Of a stretch of 64,000 bases of DNA, positions 30,569 through 43,479 are shown in pieces. Position numbers and translations under genes: made by a program. Within the stretch, counting starts at the first letter, position 1. Each line of letters opens with the position of its first letter. The stretch lies in NCBI GenBank assembly GCA_036417435.1, contig CM070901.1, positions 11,010,001 to 11,074,000 on the forward strand, written 5' to 3'. Source of the DNA: Inia geoffrensis (Eukaryota; Chordata; Mammalia; Artiodactyla; Iniidae). The notes beneath the pieces are model-generated. The model saw only the letters and a list, made by a program, of their open reading frames with translations. It made no database searches and was not told where the DNA came from.

Positions 30569-32329
30569 GACAGTAAAGTTTTATACTTTCTAAATTATTT
30601 GATGTGTTTAGAAATACTGATTTAATTATGATTTTAATTATTATAAAGCATTTTATTAGCATCTGTGTTAGTCACTTGTAGCTTTCCTTTGTGAATAATT
30701 CCATTAATTGAGGTTTTAGAATTGTATGTGATTTCTTTGTTTTTATATGCACTCATATTATTTAAAAGACGTAGACCCTTGTCCTCTCTGAATTGCAAAA
30801 TCTTGCTTGCTTATAAATTTTATTTACTTACTTTTTGATATAGAAAAGAGTTTAACATTTGAAAACGAATATGCCCGTTTCACCTTGTGAGTGTATATTT
30901 CTTCTAAAGTTAATACCACCCACTCTCCAGGTTTGATAAAGAGCAGCTTTTTAAAACTTTTATAGTTTTATTAAAAATTATTGCTCTTTACCCCATTTGG
31001 AATGTATTTTGGTAAGTGCTGTGAGACTATAAATTGACACTTTTTTAAAAGAAAAGGTTTCTCAACCATACCAACTCCTTTGGTTGAGTAATAAACACTT
31101 TGCCCTTTCATCTGAGTTGCCTCTTGTAACACACATCAAGTTATTTATTATAATTGGGTCTTTATATAAGCAATCAATTTTTCGTTGTGACCTGTTTATT
31201 CTTGAATATTCCAGTATGAAGTTTATGGTAATTGTATATGTTTTAATGATTGCCAAGCCAATATTTTTTCTTTTTTTTTTTTTTGTCTTAATCTCAACAG
31301 TTAAAACTTTGCAGAGTATACTTTTCAAATGTTTTCTTGTGATAGCAGGGTCCTTTTAATCAAACTAAGTTTGTGCAGCAATCCTAGGTATAAAGCAGAT
31401 GAAAGCTGAGCTGCTCTGGTTGAGGAAGCCTGAAGCCCTGATCACCAGAATTGTTTCACCTCACACTGGCAGAATTTTAGGGCTCCTTGGACTCATGTTT
31501 AAATCTGCCATTCTGCCGCACCTTTCATATATTTCTGAGAAATTCAACCAAAATAATTTTGATTTTTGTTGAAATTGCATTAAATATATAAATTAATTTG
31601 AACATAACTGACAATCAAAATTATACCTGTTATCAATTTACTGTTTCTTAGAGCCAAACTGACTATTCATTGCCGGCTGTCCCGATGTTAAGCTTTGTTG
31701 GCAGAGGGTAATAGAGGGGTCATGGAGGAGATTTTTTTTTTTTTTCCCCTGTTATTTGTGTACTTTTCTTGACTTATTCCTGTGATGTACAGCAACCGGC
31801 CCTAAGTGGATACACCAGTAATGTTTAGCCTCCAGCTTGCTAATTAAGCCCTTGGTTCCCTGCTGCATCACCCTCTGTCAAACAGCTCCCCGGGGGAGCT
31901 CCTGGCTTGTAGATCTCCTTTTGTCAGCTTTAGTAACTGATACCCAGCAGAGGCTTACCTCTTTTCCCTGCTCACCTATCCCAGGCAATTCTAGGTTACC
32001 TGACTGAGGTTTTCTGACTGCCAGGCTTTGCCTGCCAGCACCCTGTGGGTTTTAGTGAGGATTTTATGCTTGCTGGCTAGCCCAAGTTGTCTTGTCCACC
32101 AGCTTTAGTTGGATGACATCCCAGCTGTTGATTTTCTGATTGACAGGCCCAGCCACAGTTCCCCACCCTCCAGTGATGTCTGAATTATAACTTTGAGGAG
32201 GAGAACCTCTTCCAACTGCCATTTTTCTCAGTAAGTTTCTTTCGCCTTAGAGAAATTTTTGGAGTCATTTTGTACTCACTCTTGGTAGCTAATCTCCTGT
32301 ATATTGTTGCTACTTATTTCTGTTAACCC
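30569..32329. other. Spacer with a moderately GC-rich patch
   Basis: No gene is recognised. About 31640-32260 is richer in G and C than its surroundings, contains a near-palindrome AGCTCCCCGGGGGAGCT at about 31884-31900, and has no long open frame. It may be an unrecognised old repeat or a conserved non-coding block. Confidence 0.4.
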
Positions 32330-32692
32330 TCTAAGAAATGAATGTTTGTATTCTCCCCAAAGTTCTTGTGGTGAAAACAAAAGCCCTCAATATGATGGTT
32401 TTAGGAGGTAGAGCCTTAGGTCAGTAATTAGGTTATGAGGGCAGAGCAGTCATGAATGGGATTAGTGCCCTTATAAAAGAGACCACAGAGAGCTCTCTTT
32501 ACCCCTTCTTCCACATAGGACACAGTGAGAGATGGCCATCTGCAAACCAGGAAGTGTCCTCACCAGACACTGATCTGCCATTGTTTTAATACTGGATTTT
32601 CCAGCCGCCAGAACAGTGAGAAATAAATATTTGTTGTTTAAACCATCCAGTCTATGGTGATTTTTTTACAGTAGCTCAAACAGACTAAGACA
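32330..32692 (+). mobile_element. MaLR (MST/MLT1-like) LTR
   Basis: Contains, in the family's order, AATGTTTGTATTCTCCCCAAA, ATGATGGTTTTAGGAGG, GAATGGGATTAGTGCCCTTATAAAAGAGACC, CCAGAACAGTGAGAAATAAA (poly(A) signal at 32622-32627) and the end CAGACTAAGACA. This is a typical non-autonomous ERVL-MaLR LTR in plus orientation. Confidence 0.9.
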
Positions 32693-33829
32693 CACACACA
32701 TACACACAAACACACAGAGGTGTTTTTTTGCTTTTGAAGAATCTAATGAATCAACTCATTATTTTAAAAACTGCTAAGTTAAGGGAAAGAATCAAGCATT
32801 TATTCTGGGTTTCCAACATAAACTAAAGTATCAGTGTAACTAAAAATTTGATGAGGGGTTATTACTCTATAAGTGAATTTCAGCTACTAAATTGAAAATT
32901 AATAATGGAATTAAATATCACAATTTTGTAATTCCTAAAAAAAACTGGTGAATACAGGTTTTGAACATCAATGGCTACTAACAATCAGAAAAAGAGAGGT
33001 ATGTGCATGTCACATGTCACCTGAGGAAAGAACATTCTACCACCTCTGAACCTGAATTTAAGTACTCCTTCAAATAGAACTAACTATTTTCAGAAATTTT
33101 ATGGAAATACAGCTGGGAAACTGTATTCCACAGATGCAAACAGAAAAACTGAACCTGGAGAATTCTATAGTAAAATCAATCCAGTTTCTTAAAAAAAAAT
33201 TACTAAAATACAAAACAGAGAAGGATGGAAAGGAAATCTATAGATTAAAAGGGTCAAAAGATGTCAGGCAATCAAATGTGTGAATCTTTTTGAGTCTGAA
33301 TTCAAAATAAAAACTGTAAAATATATACGTATTTTTAATTAGCGTTTTTACACTGGATGGATATGCGAAGTTAAAGTTATTAAGAAATAGACGTTTTCAT
33401 AGTGTGGTATGCATTGTATTAATACTATAAATAAAAAGATAAATAGATATGTAGATAGAGACATATGGTAGATGAAATATAAATGGATGAAATAGCATAT
33501 CTGAAATTAGCTTTAAAATAATATGAGGGTGGATAGAAATATAGATGAGGCAAGATTTGTCATGAGATAATTATTGCTGAATCTGGATAACTACATTGTT
33601 TTATTACACTATTTTGTCTATTTTGGATATTTTTGAATGGTTTTAAAATGTCATATGAAAATGGTGAGGATCTGACTCCTCCTTTTATAAGAGATTTAGC
33701 TCAGAATCATCTCCAAGAAATGGTGAGACTATAAAACAACAGCAAGAGTTCGGCATTATAAAATATTCAATGAAGCAGTGTCATCTTTCCCAGATTTTAG
33801 AGATAGTGCAGTGGTGTGCTTAATAGGAT
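32693..33829. other. Intergenic AT-rich DNA, no gene seen
   Basis: Starts with a short AC-rich run (32693-32713). No gene recognised; the 60-codon frame at 33101 has no known domain. Confidence 0.5.
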
Positions 33830-33975
33830 GTGCTGGAGAGTCTGATTTACATGGAAAAGTTACTTAATGTCCCCAAGCTGTATTTTCTCACTTGTAAAAT
33901 GGATGAAATATAGTACCTGCATGAGTTAACACCTTATAAGCACTGAGAAAAATGTTCAATAATCATCCATGTTAA
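33830..33975 (+). mobile_element. MIR SINE
   Basis: Core phrases of MIR in order: AAGTTACTTAATGTCCCCAAGCTG, TTCTCACTTGTAAAATGGATGAAATA, TAGTACCTGCATGAG. Diverged. Confidence 0.75.
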
Positions 33976-36169
33976 AATAACTGTTACAGCTATTGAAGTC
34001 ATCTCACCTCTGAAATAGTAAAATTATAATATTAGTATCATTTTGCAGTTGTATTTAAGTCTTCAAAATAATTGTGTTTTCTAAGAAGATAGCAAGCAAC
34101 CTCAGTGTTAGTGAGAGCCATTCAAATAAATATTATGGGACTTTAATAAAAGAAATAACATAAGTGTAAAATAACTCAGCCTCCATAATCAAAAGACACT
34201 AAAATATACATCAGGACACAGATCAATAAACTATGTATAGACCAATAGCAAAAAAGTTACTTCTGTGATGAATTAGTTATATGATCTGTGGTCAGTAGAA
34301 AAGATGGAGTTATCATTTCATACAAAATCTTATCAAGTTACATCCTTTAGAAACATTCGATTGAAAGATTTGCCTGTTATGAAAAACTTTGATAAATGAA
34401 CTAGTAAAAAAATTTATAAAATAATTAAAAACAGAAAAAAATAAAGCCCATATGTGTTATTATGCAGATACTTCTAAATGATAAACCAAAATTACTAGTG
34501 AATCTTTTTCATCTATAAATCATATACTGGACTGTAGTTTGCAAAATTGTTTCCTTGAATTTTAGTATCCATCATGTTTTTTTACTGTGTTCTTATAGTT
34601 TATGAAGTCAGTATAAACTACAGAGTGAATTTATAACCTTCTGTTTTCTCTGGCAATATTAAATATCCCACATATGAATAGATAAACCTGAGGACATAAA
34701 TTACACAGTTATTAAGCTTGTTCATATGCAACTAAAGGTAAATTTATGGAGAAAAAACTAAAATAAAAAAATTAACATCTTTCATTTGAAAACATTGTGA
34801 CAAGGTTTTAACATTCAACGTAGGTAGAATCAAGAACAATAAAATACCATTATGGCCTGCTCACACTTGAAAAGCAGTTATGTTGATGCAATCTTTAGTC
34901 AATTAGGTCTCATTCAGCTTTCAAGCCATTACACAAAAAGACAACTTGTAACTAAGGCATAGAAGAGAAATTTGCAATTTATCAAAGGATGATTAGATTT
35001 TATGTCAGTCCAGCTTCATTTATCACTATCCTTGGGATATCACCATCTTAGATGTAGATGATTGAATGTAATTTTTAAAATTAGTACTTTGATAAAATTG
35101 ATCTAATTTTGATCTAATTTTGACCTTTATTGCCTTACAGAATGAACTATAATGGAGGAAGTCTGTTAAACTACCCAATCTTTTCCAGTTTTACTTAGTT
35201 AAATCGACCATAAGAAAAATGATCTTTTTTGGGTTTTAAAAAACTTTTAATCTTTACAATTCTACTTTAATCACATATAAATAGGTTATCACCCATGTCT
35301 TTATTCAAAACATATATAACAATCGTTCTCTCAGTTTCAAACAATTCGTTTTAGGAACCATATTACTAATGTTTTCAGAGCTTAAGATAGTTAAATAAAA
35401 ATTAAGTTACTTGGATTATTTTACTCTCAATCATATAAACTGATAAAGGTATAATAGAAAGTGTTCATGCTGATGAATTATACCATTTTTTACAAGTTTA
35501 AGAAAACCCTAAATCTTATTATTTCATGTTTGATTATATATGATTTTTAAATAAAAAATTTTATACATATTTGCATGTGAAAAGTTGCATTCAAAAAATA
35601 ATATTTTGTATGGTCTGTACTTTAAAAAATTCATACTAACATAACCTAAATTATGAATGTTTTTATGTCCATTCCATAGTCTCAATATTTTAATTTACTA
35701 TATATTCTGAAATAAGTTGATTTATATAAATGAATAATAGTTCTTCAAAAATATTATTTTATTCCTAGGTTTCTTTCTAAATTCATTTTTTTTCTGTCTT
35801 ACATTAGAGATTTTATCTTGATAATGAGGCAAAACAGTTTTGTCCAAATTTGTCAAGTGCTACAAAACATGTTGCCTGCAATCTCACTGGGTACTGACTA
35901 AGCCATACTAAGAAAATAACTGCATTTATAAATTGCTAAATTTTATTTAATGATCTCCAACCTCAGAATCAGAAATTTTAAATTCTAAATATTGAGTTAA
36001 TAAAATGAAAAACAATAAAAGTAGCCATGAGAAAATGAGACGTAAGTATTTGATTCTGCCTTCTATAAAACTGCAGTTATCGTCCACAAGTTTCAACAGT
36101 GCTTAATGGAGAACTTTTAGTGAAAAAGTTGTTGATACATTTTGTAAAATTTTAATTAGTAAACTAATT
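33976..36169. other. Long AT-rich unique stretch, no gene seen
   Basis: No open frame of note, no clear repeat, uniformly AT-rich. Consistent with intergenic or deep intronic DNA. Confidence 0.55.
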
Positions 36170-37110
36170 TTTCGAACTGTTCGAGGATTACAAAATAACT
36201 GAGCGGTAAGAACAGAGAGTTTCTATATACCCTCTTAACTCTCCCCCCAGTTCCTCCTATTATTAATATCTTTCATTAGTGTGGTGCATTTGTTACACCT
36301 GATGAGCCCCTATTTCTATATTATTATTAACTAAATTCAATTGAGGCAGGCGATAGATGGGTCCCAGGCTGGGCAGCTGGTTTGTGCCCTGTGCACCGAT
36401 ATTCCAAAATGAAGATAATAACAGGAGGATAATAGGAGAGGCTGAGCGCTGCCTAGATAAAAGATAGAGACCGCATATTCCTCATTCTCGATGTCAAGGA
36501 CTATACATGCATAGAAAGACTCCTTAGAGGTCAAAAAGAGAGTGATGACAACCTACCCATAGGCCTCTTCGCCAGAATCCATCTTGGCTAAGAGATGCCC
36601 ACGCACATGTGGGAGGAACTGAGATAAACACAGACTCAGAACCAGGCAAAGCAAGATGATTGGCCAAAGGAAACCCAGAAGTAATGCCCCATATAAGTGA
36701 TTCCAACTACCACGAGGATGCGACTCTCTCTCTGAGTCTGCCAGTGTGCGTGCCTATTCACATGTACTCTTTTTCCTCCTAATAAACACTTGTTTCACTA
36801 CTTTCTGTCTCTTTGTGGGAATTCACCTCTACAGTCTGACGGGCGGCCACTGGTCTAGTGGCTAGGAATCAGCGCTCTCACTGTCGCGGCCTGACTTGTC
36901 TCTGGCCAGGAACTGAAATCCTGCTTCCAGCCGCTGCAGGCCAAGGCCACCGGAGATCACAAGCACAGACATTAGAGTTTGCTTTTTGTGTTGTATATTC
37001 TATGGGTTTTGACAAATATATAATGACAAATCCATACTACAGTAACATACAGTATAGTTTTTCACTCTCCTAAAAATCCACTATTCATCCTTTCCACCTA
37101 CACATATTTT
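36170..37110 (-). mobile_element. Old L1 3' fragment, inverted, split by an LTR
   Basis: Left part 36170-36341 (CCTCCTATTATTAATATC, AGTGTGGTGCATTTGTTACA, TTATTATTAACTAAATTC) and right part about 36968-37110 (CATTAGAGTTTGC, TATTCTATGGGTTTTGACAAATATATAATGACA) are adjacent in the inverted L1 consensus. The LTR at 36342-36967 interrupts it. Confidence 0.8.
36342..36967 (+). mobile_element. Solo LTR of an endogenous retrovirus (family 2)
   Basis: Plus-oriented LTR inserted in an old L1. It shows a CATATAAGTG promoter box near 36690, the poly(A) signal AATAAACACTTG near 36781, and a U5 ending in the GGTCTAGTGGCTAGGAATCAG and TCTGGCCAGGAACTGAAATCC blocks known from cetartiodactyl ERV LTRs. It has no internal genes. 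The exact ends and target duplication are unresolved. Confidence 0.8.
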
Positions 37111-37194
37111 TTAATATGCAAAACACTCATTTATCAACGTTTATTTATTATAGAAATGAGGAAACCCCAGGAAGCCCATCTACTCCAGTCATTG

Positions 37195-38034
37195 TGGACC
37201 AGGCAGTCCTGGCAATCCGTCAACCAAAAATAACCTTGATGTCTGGAAAATAAAACTTCTTAAAGGAGCTAAAGAGCTGGCAAGAAAGTACGGTGTACAC
37301 AGGACAGAAACTAAATGTGTTAGGTAGTTAGACATTAGCAGCAAGGAGGTGACAGCAGCGAAAAGACGAGGGAGTAACCAAGTCACACCCAACCATCTGG
37401 GGACCCTCCCCTAACATTAGCAGCAAGAAGGCGACTGTAGCGAAAGACAAGACGGGAGCAGCCACGTTACACGCTAACCATCTGGGAAGCCTGCCTGGAC
37501 CCCACCCAGAACAGGTGAAACTGTGGTTGTGTGGTGGGCAGCTTATCCTGATAAAGAGGGGCACGGTAACACGAGGGGACTTCCCTGCGCTGCGCATGCC
37601 CAGACCAGACAGGCGTATAACCTATAGTAAACCCAACCTCACTATACCAACATTATAATAAAATCTACTTGTGGTTTTGCCCCCCGTTTCTTAGCAAATC
37701 AAGGGTGAGAGCATGCGCAATAGTGAACTTGACAGCTCGGGACTGTCAATCAAATAATGACCCCTGTCACTCACCCCGCCTCCCCGCAAAATGCTCCTTA
37801 AAAATGACTTTAAGCCTGTACAGGAATGCTGCTTTCACTCCGCAGATACAGCCCGCTCTCTATCTCTGAGAGTGCACCTACGCTTAAATCAACTTTGCTT
37901 TGAGCTTACGCTTGGATCTGTAGTCTGCAATTCTTTGCTTGCTACCGCGAGGACCACCGAGATTGCTGGTCAGGGTCTTCTGCTGACCTCCTCGGTGGAA
38001 GCAACTGTGACACAACGCACGCCACCAGGTAACA
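37195..38034 (+). mobile_element. LTR-like element (family 3) with an internal 82 bp duplication
   Basis: The right end (ACCGCGAGGACCACCGAGATTGCTGG, GCTGACCTCCTCGGTGG, ending AGGTAACA) is like a U5 of class I ERV LTRs. The left part contains two copies of an approximately 82 bp unit starting ATTAGCAGCAAG (37334 and 37416), which is how LTR enhancers often duplicate. It keeps more CpG than its surroundings, suggesting it is relatively young or under different methylation. The left boundary is uncertain. Confidence 0.65.
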
Positions 38035-38859
38035 AATGGAGGGAAGAACCCAGGATGAACAAAAGGACTTAGCAATGAGAGTATTTACCCACAGAAATGA
38101 AGTGAGTTTTAGTCTTCACAGGGACAGAGGGGAGAGCATACAAAGGAGAATTTTCACTCATGCTGGAGAATATAAAAGAAAATTTATTAAACTGGGATTC
38201 AAATTTCTAAATATCAGGTGTAGAGGTGAATTAAGAGTAGGCCCCTGCCCGGGAGCTCTGAGAAGATTGCCCGTCTTAATTTGACACCCAGTGGAGTAGG
38301 AAGAAAACTGCCTAACAATCAGAAGCTAGCCCTCACGTGAATTTGCAGAATGAATTCATGCTACTCCAAGCAAAGAATTTAGTTAAAAATAGTTCAGTAC
38401 AAGTAACTGTTAAGTTTTTATATATAGTTACTTATTTTATCCTCTTAGAAACACAGGTTTCGTGTGTAATTAAGTCTGTTTCAGAGACTTTCACTGGACA
38501 ACACAATGAGAGCCAGAAGTAGCCCAGGCATTCAGGGGGTTCTGTGCCAGAGGAGAGGAATCTTGAAGCTTATATAGCTGCCTACCCTCCAGAGGACGGG
38601 GAGAGTCTTTATCTTTCTAATATAAGCACATCCTCTCTGGGGAGAGACTAGAAGGTCCCAAGGTAAATTACCCTTTGTAATGTAAATAAATGGCTCCAGA
38701 GGAGATGAGACAAATAAACTAAATCAATCTCTCCTGAGGTCACAATTCATTACTTTTGAAATAAAAGTATTTCATTGTGAAATAAAATTCATATTTTATG
38801 GCAAGACAAGAAAAATTTAAACATTAAAAAATTGCATTATGTATCCACCAAACCTCCCC
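38035..38859. other. Unidentified stretch between two LTRs
   Basis: It contains a GC-richer block (38225-38330) and AT-rich parts. I cannot classify it; it might be retroviral leader or unrelated DNA. The 82- and 61-codon frames here resemble nothing I know. Confidence 0.35.
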
Positions 38860-39160
38860 CACTAGCAGAAATACCTGCTCACACGTAAAGAGCGACATTC
38901 TCCTAGCATCAACAAGACAACTTCTTAAAAGATAACATTCCTTCTTGATCTCTTAAGGTGACAAGATGACAGATCTGTATTGTGTGAACTGTCAATAAGT
39001 CATTGAATGTACAGCCAGCTCTCTGTCTCAAAAAACTTATATAACTGTACCTTAACTTCTAATGGGAGGAACAGTTCTCAGAGATTTCTGAGATGATCTT
39101 CCCAGGCTATAATCCTCAAATTTGGGGCAAATAAAAATTTCCACTTCCTTATCGGCTGGC
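38860..39160 (+). mobile_element. LTR fragment (cetartiodactyl ERV type)
   Basis: Has a promoter-like CTTATATAACTG near 39037, then GGGAGGAACAGTTCTCAGAG, TCCCAGGCTATAATCCTCAAATTTGG and a poly(A) signal AATAAA at 39130-39135. This order fits the R/U5 end of a retroviral LTR. Different family from the two to its left. Confidence 0.65.
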
Positions 39161-40437
39161 TAAATATGTTGACACCATTACAATTGATTTTAAACCAAGT
39201 TGTCAGCAATTTTTGCTCAGAAAGTCCTGACTGTGAAGAAACATGAAAATATTCAAGAGCACTGTTTCTCACCAGTAATTTCCTAAGATCTCTTATAAAC
39301 ATAAAAGACTTTTTTGTTCCAAAGTGAACCTATCCTCATTTTAGGACTCCAATAATCTCTATCTAATATTTTCCAAGAAACTTGATGTCACATTCAAAAA
39401 TAACAAAATACACAGGGAAACGCTGCACCATGAATCAGAGCAAATATAAAAGCAGAATCACCCAAAATTCCCAAAAGGAATTCAAAGATACAAAATAAAA
39501 AATAATAATATATAACTTATTTAACTTTCAGGTGAACATATTCCTAGAAATTAAGAGCAGACATGAAAATTAATATAATGTAAATTCTTGTCAAGCAACT
39601 TTGTATCAATGAATTTAACTCAATGATGTTTATTTCTCATTCATGCTGTATTTCAGGGTGGGATTTTCTGGTTGGTTACAATTCAAAAAGTCAGGGTGTT
39701 CTACTCCATGCAGGCATTCAAGAACCCTGGTTTACACAGTGTTTTCCATCTTAAGAATTTGGCTATCAATGTCATCCTGAGACTTCATGTCTAGCTGTCA
39801 CATGAGGAAGGCAAGAGATGATGACATGTTAGTACGGCCATGGCCAGGATGGATGTGACACCCATCACTCTGCTTTCATTTAATTGCATGGAACTCTGCC
39901 ACATGTCAACATCTAACTTTAAGACAGGCTGATAAATGTAATTTAGCTTTGTGCCCTGGAAGACGATGATATACCTTTGGTGATCAGTTAGCAGTATTTG
40001 ATGCCCTTAATAATGATAACATACTCTTGAGGAAGATGTACAATTAAAAATTTTTCTGCATTTAGCACTATAACCTCAAAACAGATTATGCAAAGATTGA
40101 CAAATACAGAAGTAGAAATTTAAAGTCTATAATTACAGTGAGAATACAACACCGTAGAAGAAAAACCGTTGTTGACAGAACACACTAACAACCCCTCCAA
40201 AGAAATCTTAACCTAATGATTAGGGTTGCAAGACTATAGTCAACAACTGTGAAATACACTTTCTTTAAAAGTTCGGATATAACATTCATAAAAACTGAGC
40301 ACATTTGAAAATATAGCTGAATATTTTTTCAATTATTAAAGAATGTGAGACAAAAAGCATCCAAAAAGAAAACTCCACATCCTTTTCACAAATTCTCTGA
40401 AACTCTCAGGTCGTATACATGCCTATATATGTGCATG
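39161..40437. other. Intergenic AT-rich DNA, no gene seen
   Basis: No gene or confident repeat. Confidence 0.5.
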
Positions 40438-40458
40438 CACACACACACACACACACAC
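40438..40458. repeat. (CA)n microsatellite
   Basis: Short CA run followed by an AT-rich stretch with TATA units to about 40512. Confidence 0.9.
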
Positions 40459-40514
40459 TATATACATACACATGTGTATATATCAATAATATATCAATAC
40501 ATATTATATATATG

Positions 40515-40990
40515 TTTCCTATTGCTGCTAAAATAAATAAGCTATAATAATATATTGCTGTTATAATTATAATAAACATAACTGAAATTTATTCTCTTCA
40601 CATTCTAGAGCCCAGGAATTAAAAGTGAGTCTTCCTGTGTTAAGATGGAGGTCTCAACAGGGCTGGTTCCTTCTTGAAGCTCCAGGGGAGATTCTATTCT
40701 TGGACCCCCTCCAGTTCCAATGGCTGCCAGTAGTCCCAGGCTTGGGACATAATTCCAGTCTGTTTCATCATCACTGTTCCTTCTCTTCTGTAGCCAAATA
40801 TCTTACTGCCTCCTTGTAATAAGGATACTTGTTATTACATTTAGGACTCACCCAGATAATCCAGGATAATTATCTCAAGATTCTTAATTTTATCACATCT
40901 GCTAAATTTCTTTTGCCATATAAGACAGCATTCACAGTTTCCAGGGATTAGGACCTGAATATCTGTGAGGAAAATTATTCAGCTTAACAA
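40515..40990 (-). mobile_element. Old LTR-like interspersed repeat, inverted (MaLR-like)
   Basis: In inverted order it shows CCTATTGCTGCTAAAATAA, AACTGAAATTTATTCTCTTCAC, ACCCAGATAATCCAGGATAATTATCTCAAGAT and TTCACAGTTTCCAGGGATTAGGACCTG, the layout of a common old mammalian repeat. The 52.0-52.3 kb element appears to be a related copy in plus orientation. Exact family uncertain. Confidence 0.65.
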
Positions 40991-41109
40991 TTTCAGAGTT
41001 GAGAAAATGAGGACATCAACCAAACTTATAAACAAGCATAAAATAAATTCTAAATATAGGATCAATCAAGATCAGTATAGGAAAGCAATATCTGTAAACT
41101 ACTTTTTTC

Positions 41110-41455
41110 TTTCTTTAAAATTTATTTATTTTTATTGAAGTATAATTGTACGATATTATATAAGCTACAGGTGTACAACATAGTGATTCACAATTTTTAA
41201 AGGTTATACTCCATATATAGTTATAAAAGATTAGCTGTATTCCCTGTGTTGTACAAAATATCCTTGTAGTTTATTTTATAGATAATAGTTTGTACTTAAT
41301 CCCCTACCCCTATATTGCCCATGCCCCCTTTCCCTCTCCCCACTGGTAACCACTACTTTGTTCGCTGTATCTGTGAGTCTGTTTCTTTTTAGTTATATTC
41401 ACTAGTTTGTTGTATATTTTTAGATTCCACATGTAAGTGATATCATACACTATTT
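41110..41455 (-). mobile_element. Old L1 3' UTR, inverted
   Basis: TTATTGAAGTATAATTG, ACAGGTGTACAACATAGTGATTC, TCCCTGTGTTGTACA, CCACTGGTAACCACTACTTTG and TTAGATTCCACATGTAAGTGATATC follow the inverted L1 3' UTR consensus. Confidence 0.88.
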
Positions 41456-41559
41456 TTTTATATTTAGAATTGAAAATTCCTTAACTGGTAGCTAGCCAAA
41501 TCAAATAGTGCCTTTAAAAAAGAATAACACTGTAGGACAGTTTTATCTTATTAAAAATG

Positions 41560-42350
41560 CAAAGTTGATTAACATATAAAAATCAATGAATGAAACCATC
41601 ATTTAACAGGTTAAAGAAGAAAATGCTAATCATAAATTTAATAGAAGCAAAATTAAAAGTTGAATATTATTATCAATCGTTTGTAATAAAACTGCTTACC
41701 AAAATGGAAATGGAATGAAACATTCTTAAATTGATCATATATATCTTCAAAATTATATAGCAAATACCATATGTGTTTATTAAAAGATAAAAGCATTCTT
41801 AATGCTACAAGATACTGTAATAGTTTTTTAATCAACATTGTACTGGAAATTCTAGCCAGTATAATAGGATAAGTATTATTTAGAGGTAAACAAACAGAAA
41901 AAAAAGAAACAAAATTTTATTACTTGAAACCGCAAATAATCTATATATAAGTTCTTGGGATTAATATGTAAATCTTACAAATTTTCTGGATTTAAAGTCA
42001 GTATTCAAAACCAATCACTTTTATATACACCAGCAACAAGCAATAAAATAAATTATAAAGAGAATAATGAAATTCGTAACAGCATATTACTTAGATATCA
42101 AAACACAATACAATACATAATCTCTCCAAATTGTTAAAAGCATTAAAAATACAAACAAGATATGGAAAAACCTTAAAATCACTACACTACTGGAAAAGAT
42201 TTGGCATTACCTAGTAAAGAAAGATGTGTATACACGAAGTAGAAATCCCACATCTGGCTATAAAACCTAGAAAAACTCCTGTACATGAACACTCTGAAAT
42301 ATATGAAAGAATTTCTAGTAGCTTTTCTAGTACTACTAACAAAAATAAAT
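41560..42350 (+). mobile_element. Ancient L1 ORF2 remnant
   Basis: Decayed RT region: the stretch near 41840 still translates like the NIVLEILA motif, and 41955-42137 like the region after the FADD box (QNQSLLYTPATSNK is the counterpart of AFLYTNNE). The continuing part near 42230-42330 resembles the C-terminal end. Many stops and gaps. Confidence 0.65.
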
Positions 42351-43479
42351 ATAAAAAGTAGGGTAGAAGTATATTTTGTAGTCTATCCTTACTGTATTTT
42401 AGATGGTATATGTTAAACATCACTTGCAATACACAAGTGAAGGTGAAAGAATAACATTTAGTGGCCACAACATTTAAGTGTCTCAGAAATGTTCTGCTGA
42501 AATAATAAAGTAACAGAAGAATACAGAAAGTATAATTCTCTTTTGATGTTAAAAACAGAAAACATTTAAAAATTGGACAGTATACAATGTATAATGGTAC
42601 AAACATTTGTGGGAAACACATATTTAAAAAGCAAAAGAATCCTAAATATAAAATTCAGCATAGTGTTTTTATATGAGAAGGGAAAGATGTAGTTAAAATA
42701 AGGAAGAGAGACACAGGCAAGTTTAAAAATAATGAAGTAAATAATAAAAGTGTTTGATCACATTCCTATCATAGATATTCTTTTATATCTGTGAAACATT
42801 TTAAAATATTTTAAAAATTAGGCGAGTGTACCATAACAGCAAAAAAGAATTCTCTAGGTCTTATAACTAAGAATTAAGGGAAAATTTTGGTATCATAATT
42901 ATTGAGCTTAGAAGCCATGCTATTAAAACCAACTACAGGTGTTTCTGAAAAATATATACATATTAAAAAATGGCCATGGATGAAAATGAAAACAGGACAC
43001 AATATTTTTTGACAAGAAATTGAACTATGTCTATCTAAAACAGTTTTTTAGTAAAGCAAGAAGATTGTGATAAAGTGCTGAAACTCAAATATGAATCTGA
43101 AATATGGATTTTAAATTAATTAACAGAAAATTAGTTTGGGCAGAACTAATTAACATTCAAAACAATGCCTTATGCTTTTCATGCAGACAAAGCATTATTT
43201 TAGACTTTATTTTTCTAAAAAGGATCACCTGGAATTTGCAGTTAAAATCACAGCACTTTGAAATATAACATGTTGAAATATTTAGTGCCTCCCAGGTGAA
43301 TTTTTATGTCAGTTGTAATGGTATGGAAAGCCTGTTGAACATGCAAGTTCAGATGATCAAATTCCTAACTCTTCCTGCTTCAGTGAACTGAGACTGGGCC
43401 AAGAAATGAGTATTTTTCATGGATGTGAAAGATAATTCTGATAGGAGTGAGCTGTGAAGAACATTTTGAGAAATGCTTG
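42351..43479. other. Intergenic AT-rich DNA, no gene seen
   Basis: No gene or confident repeat. Confidence 0.5.
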
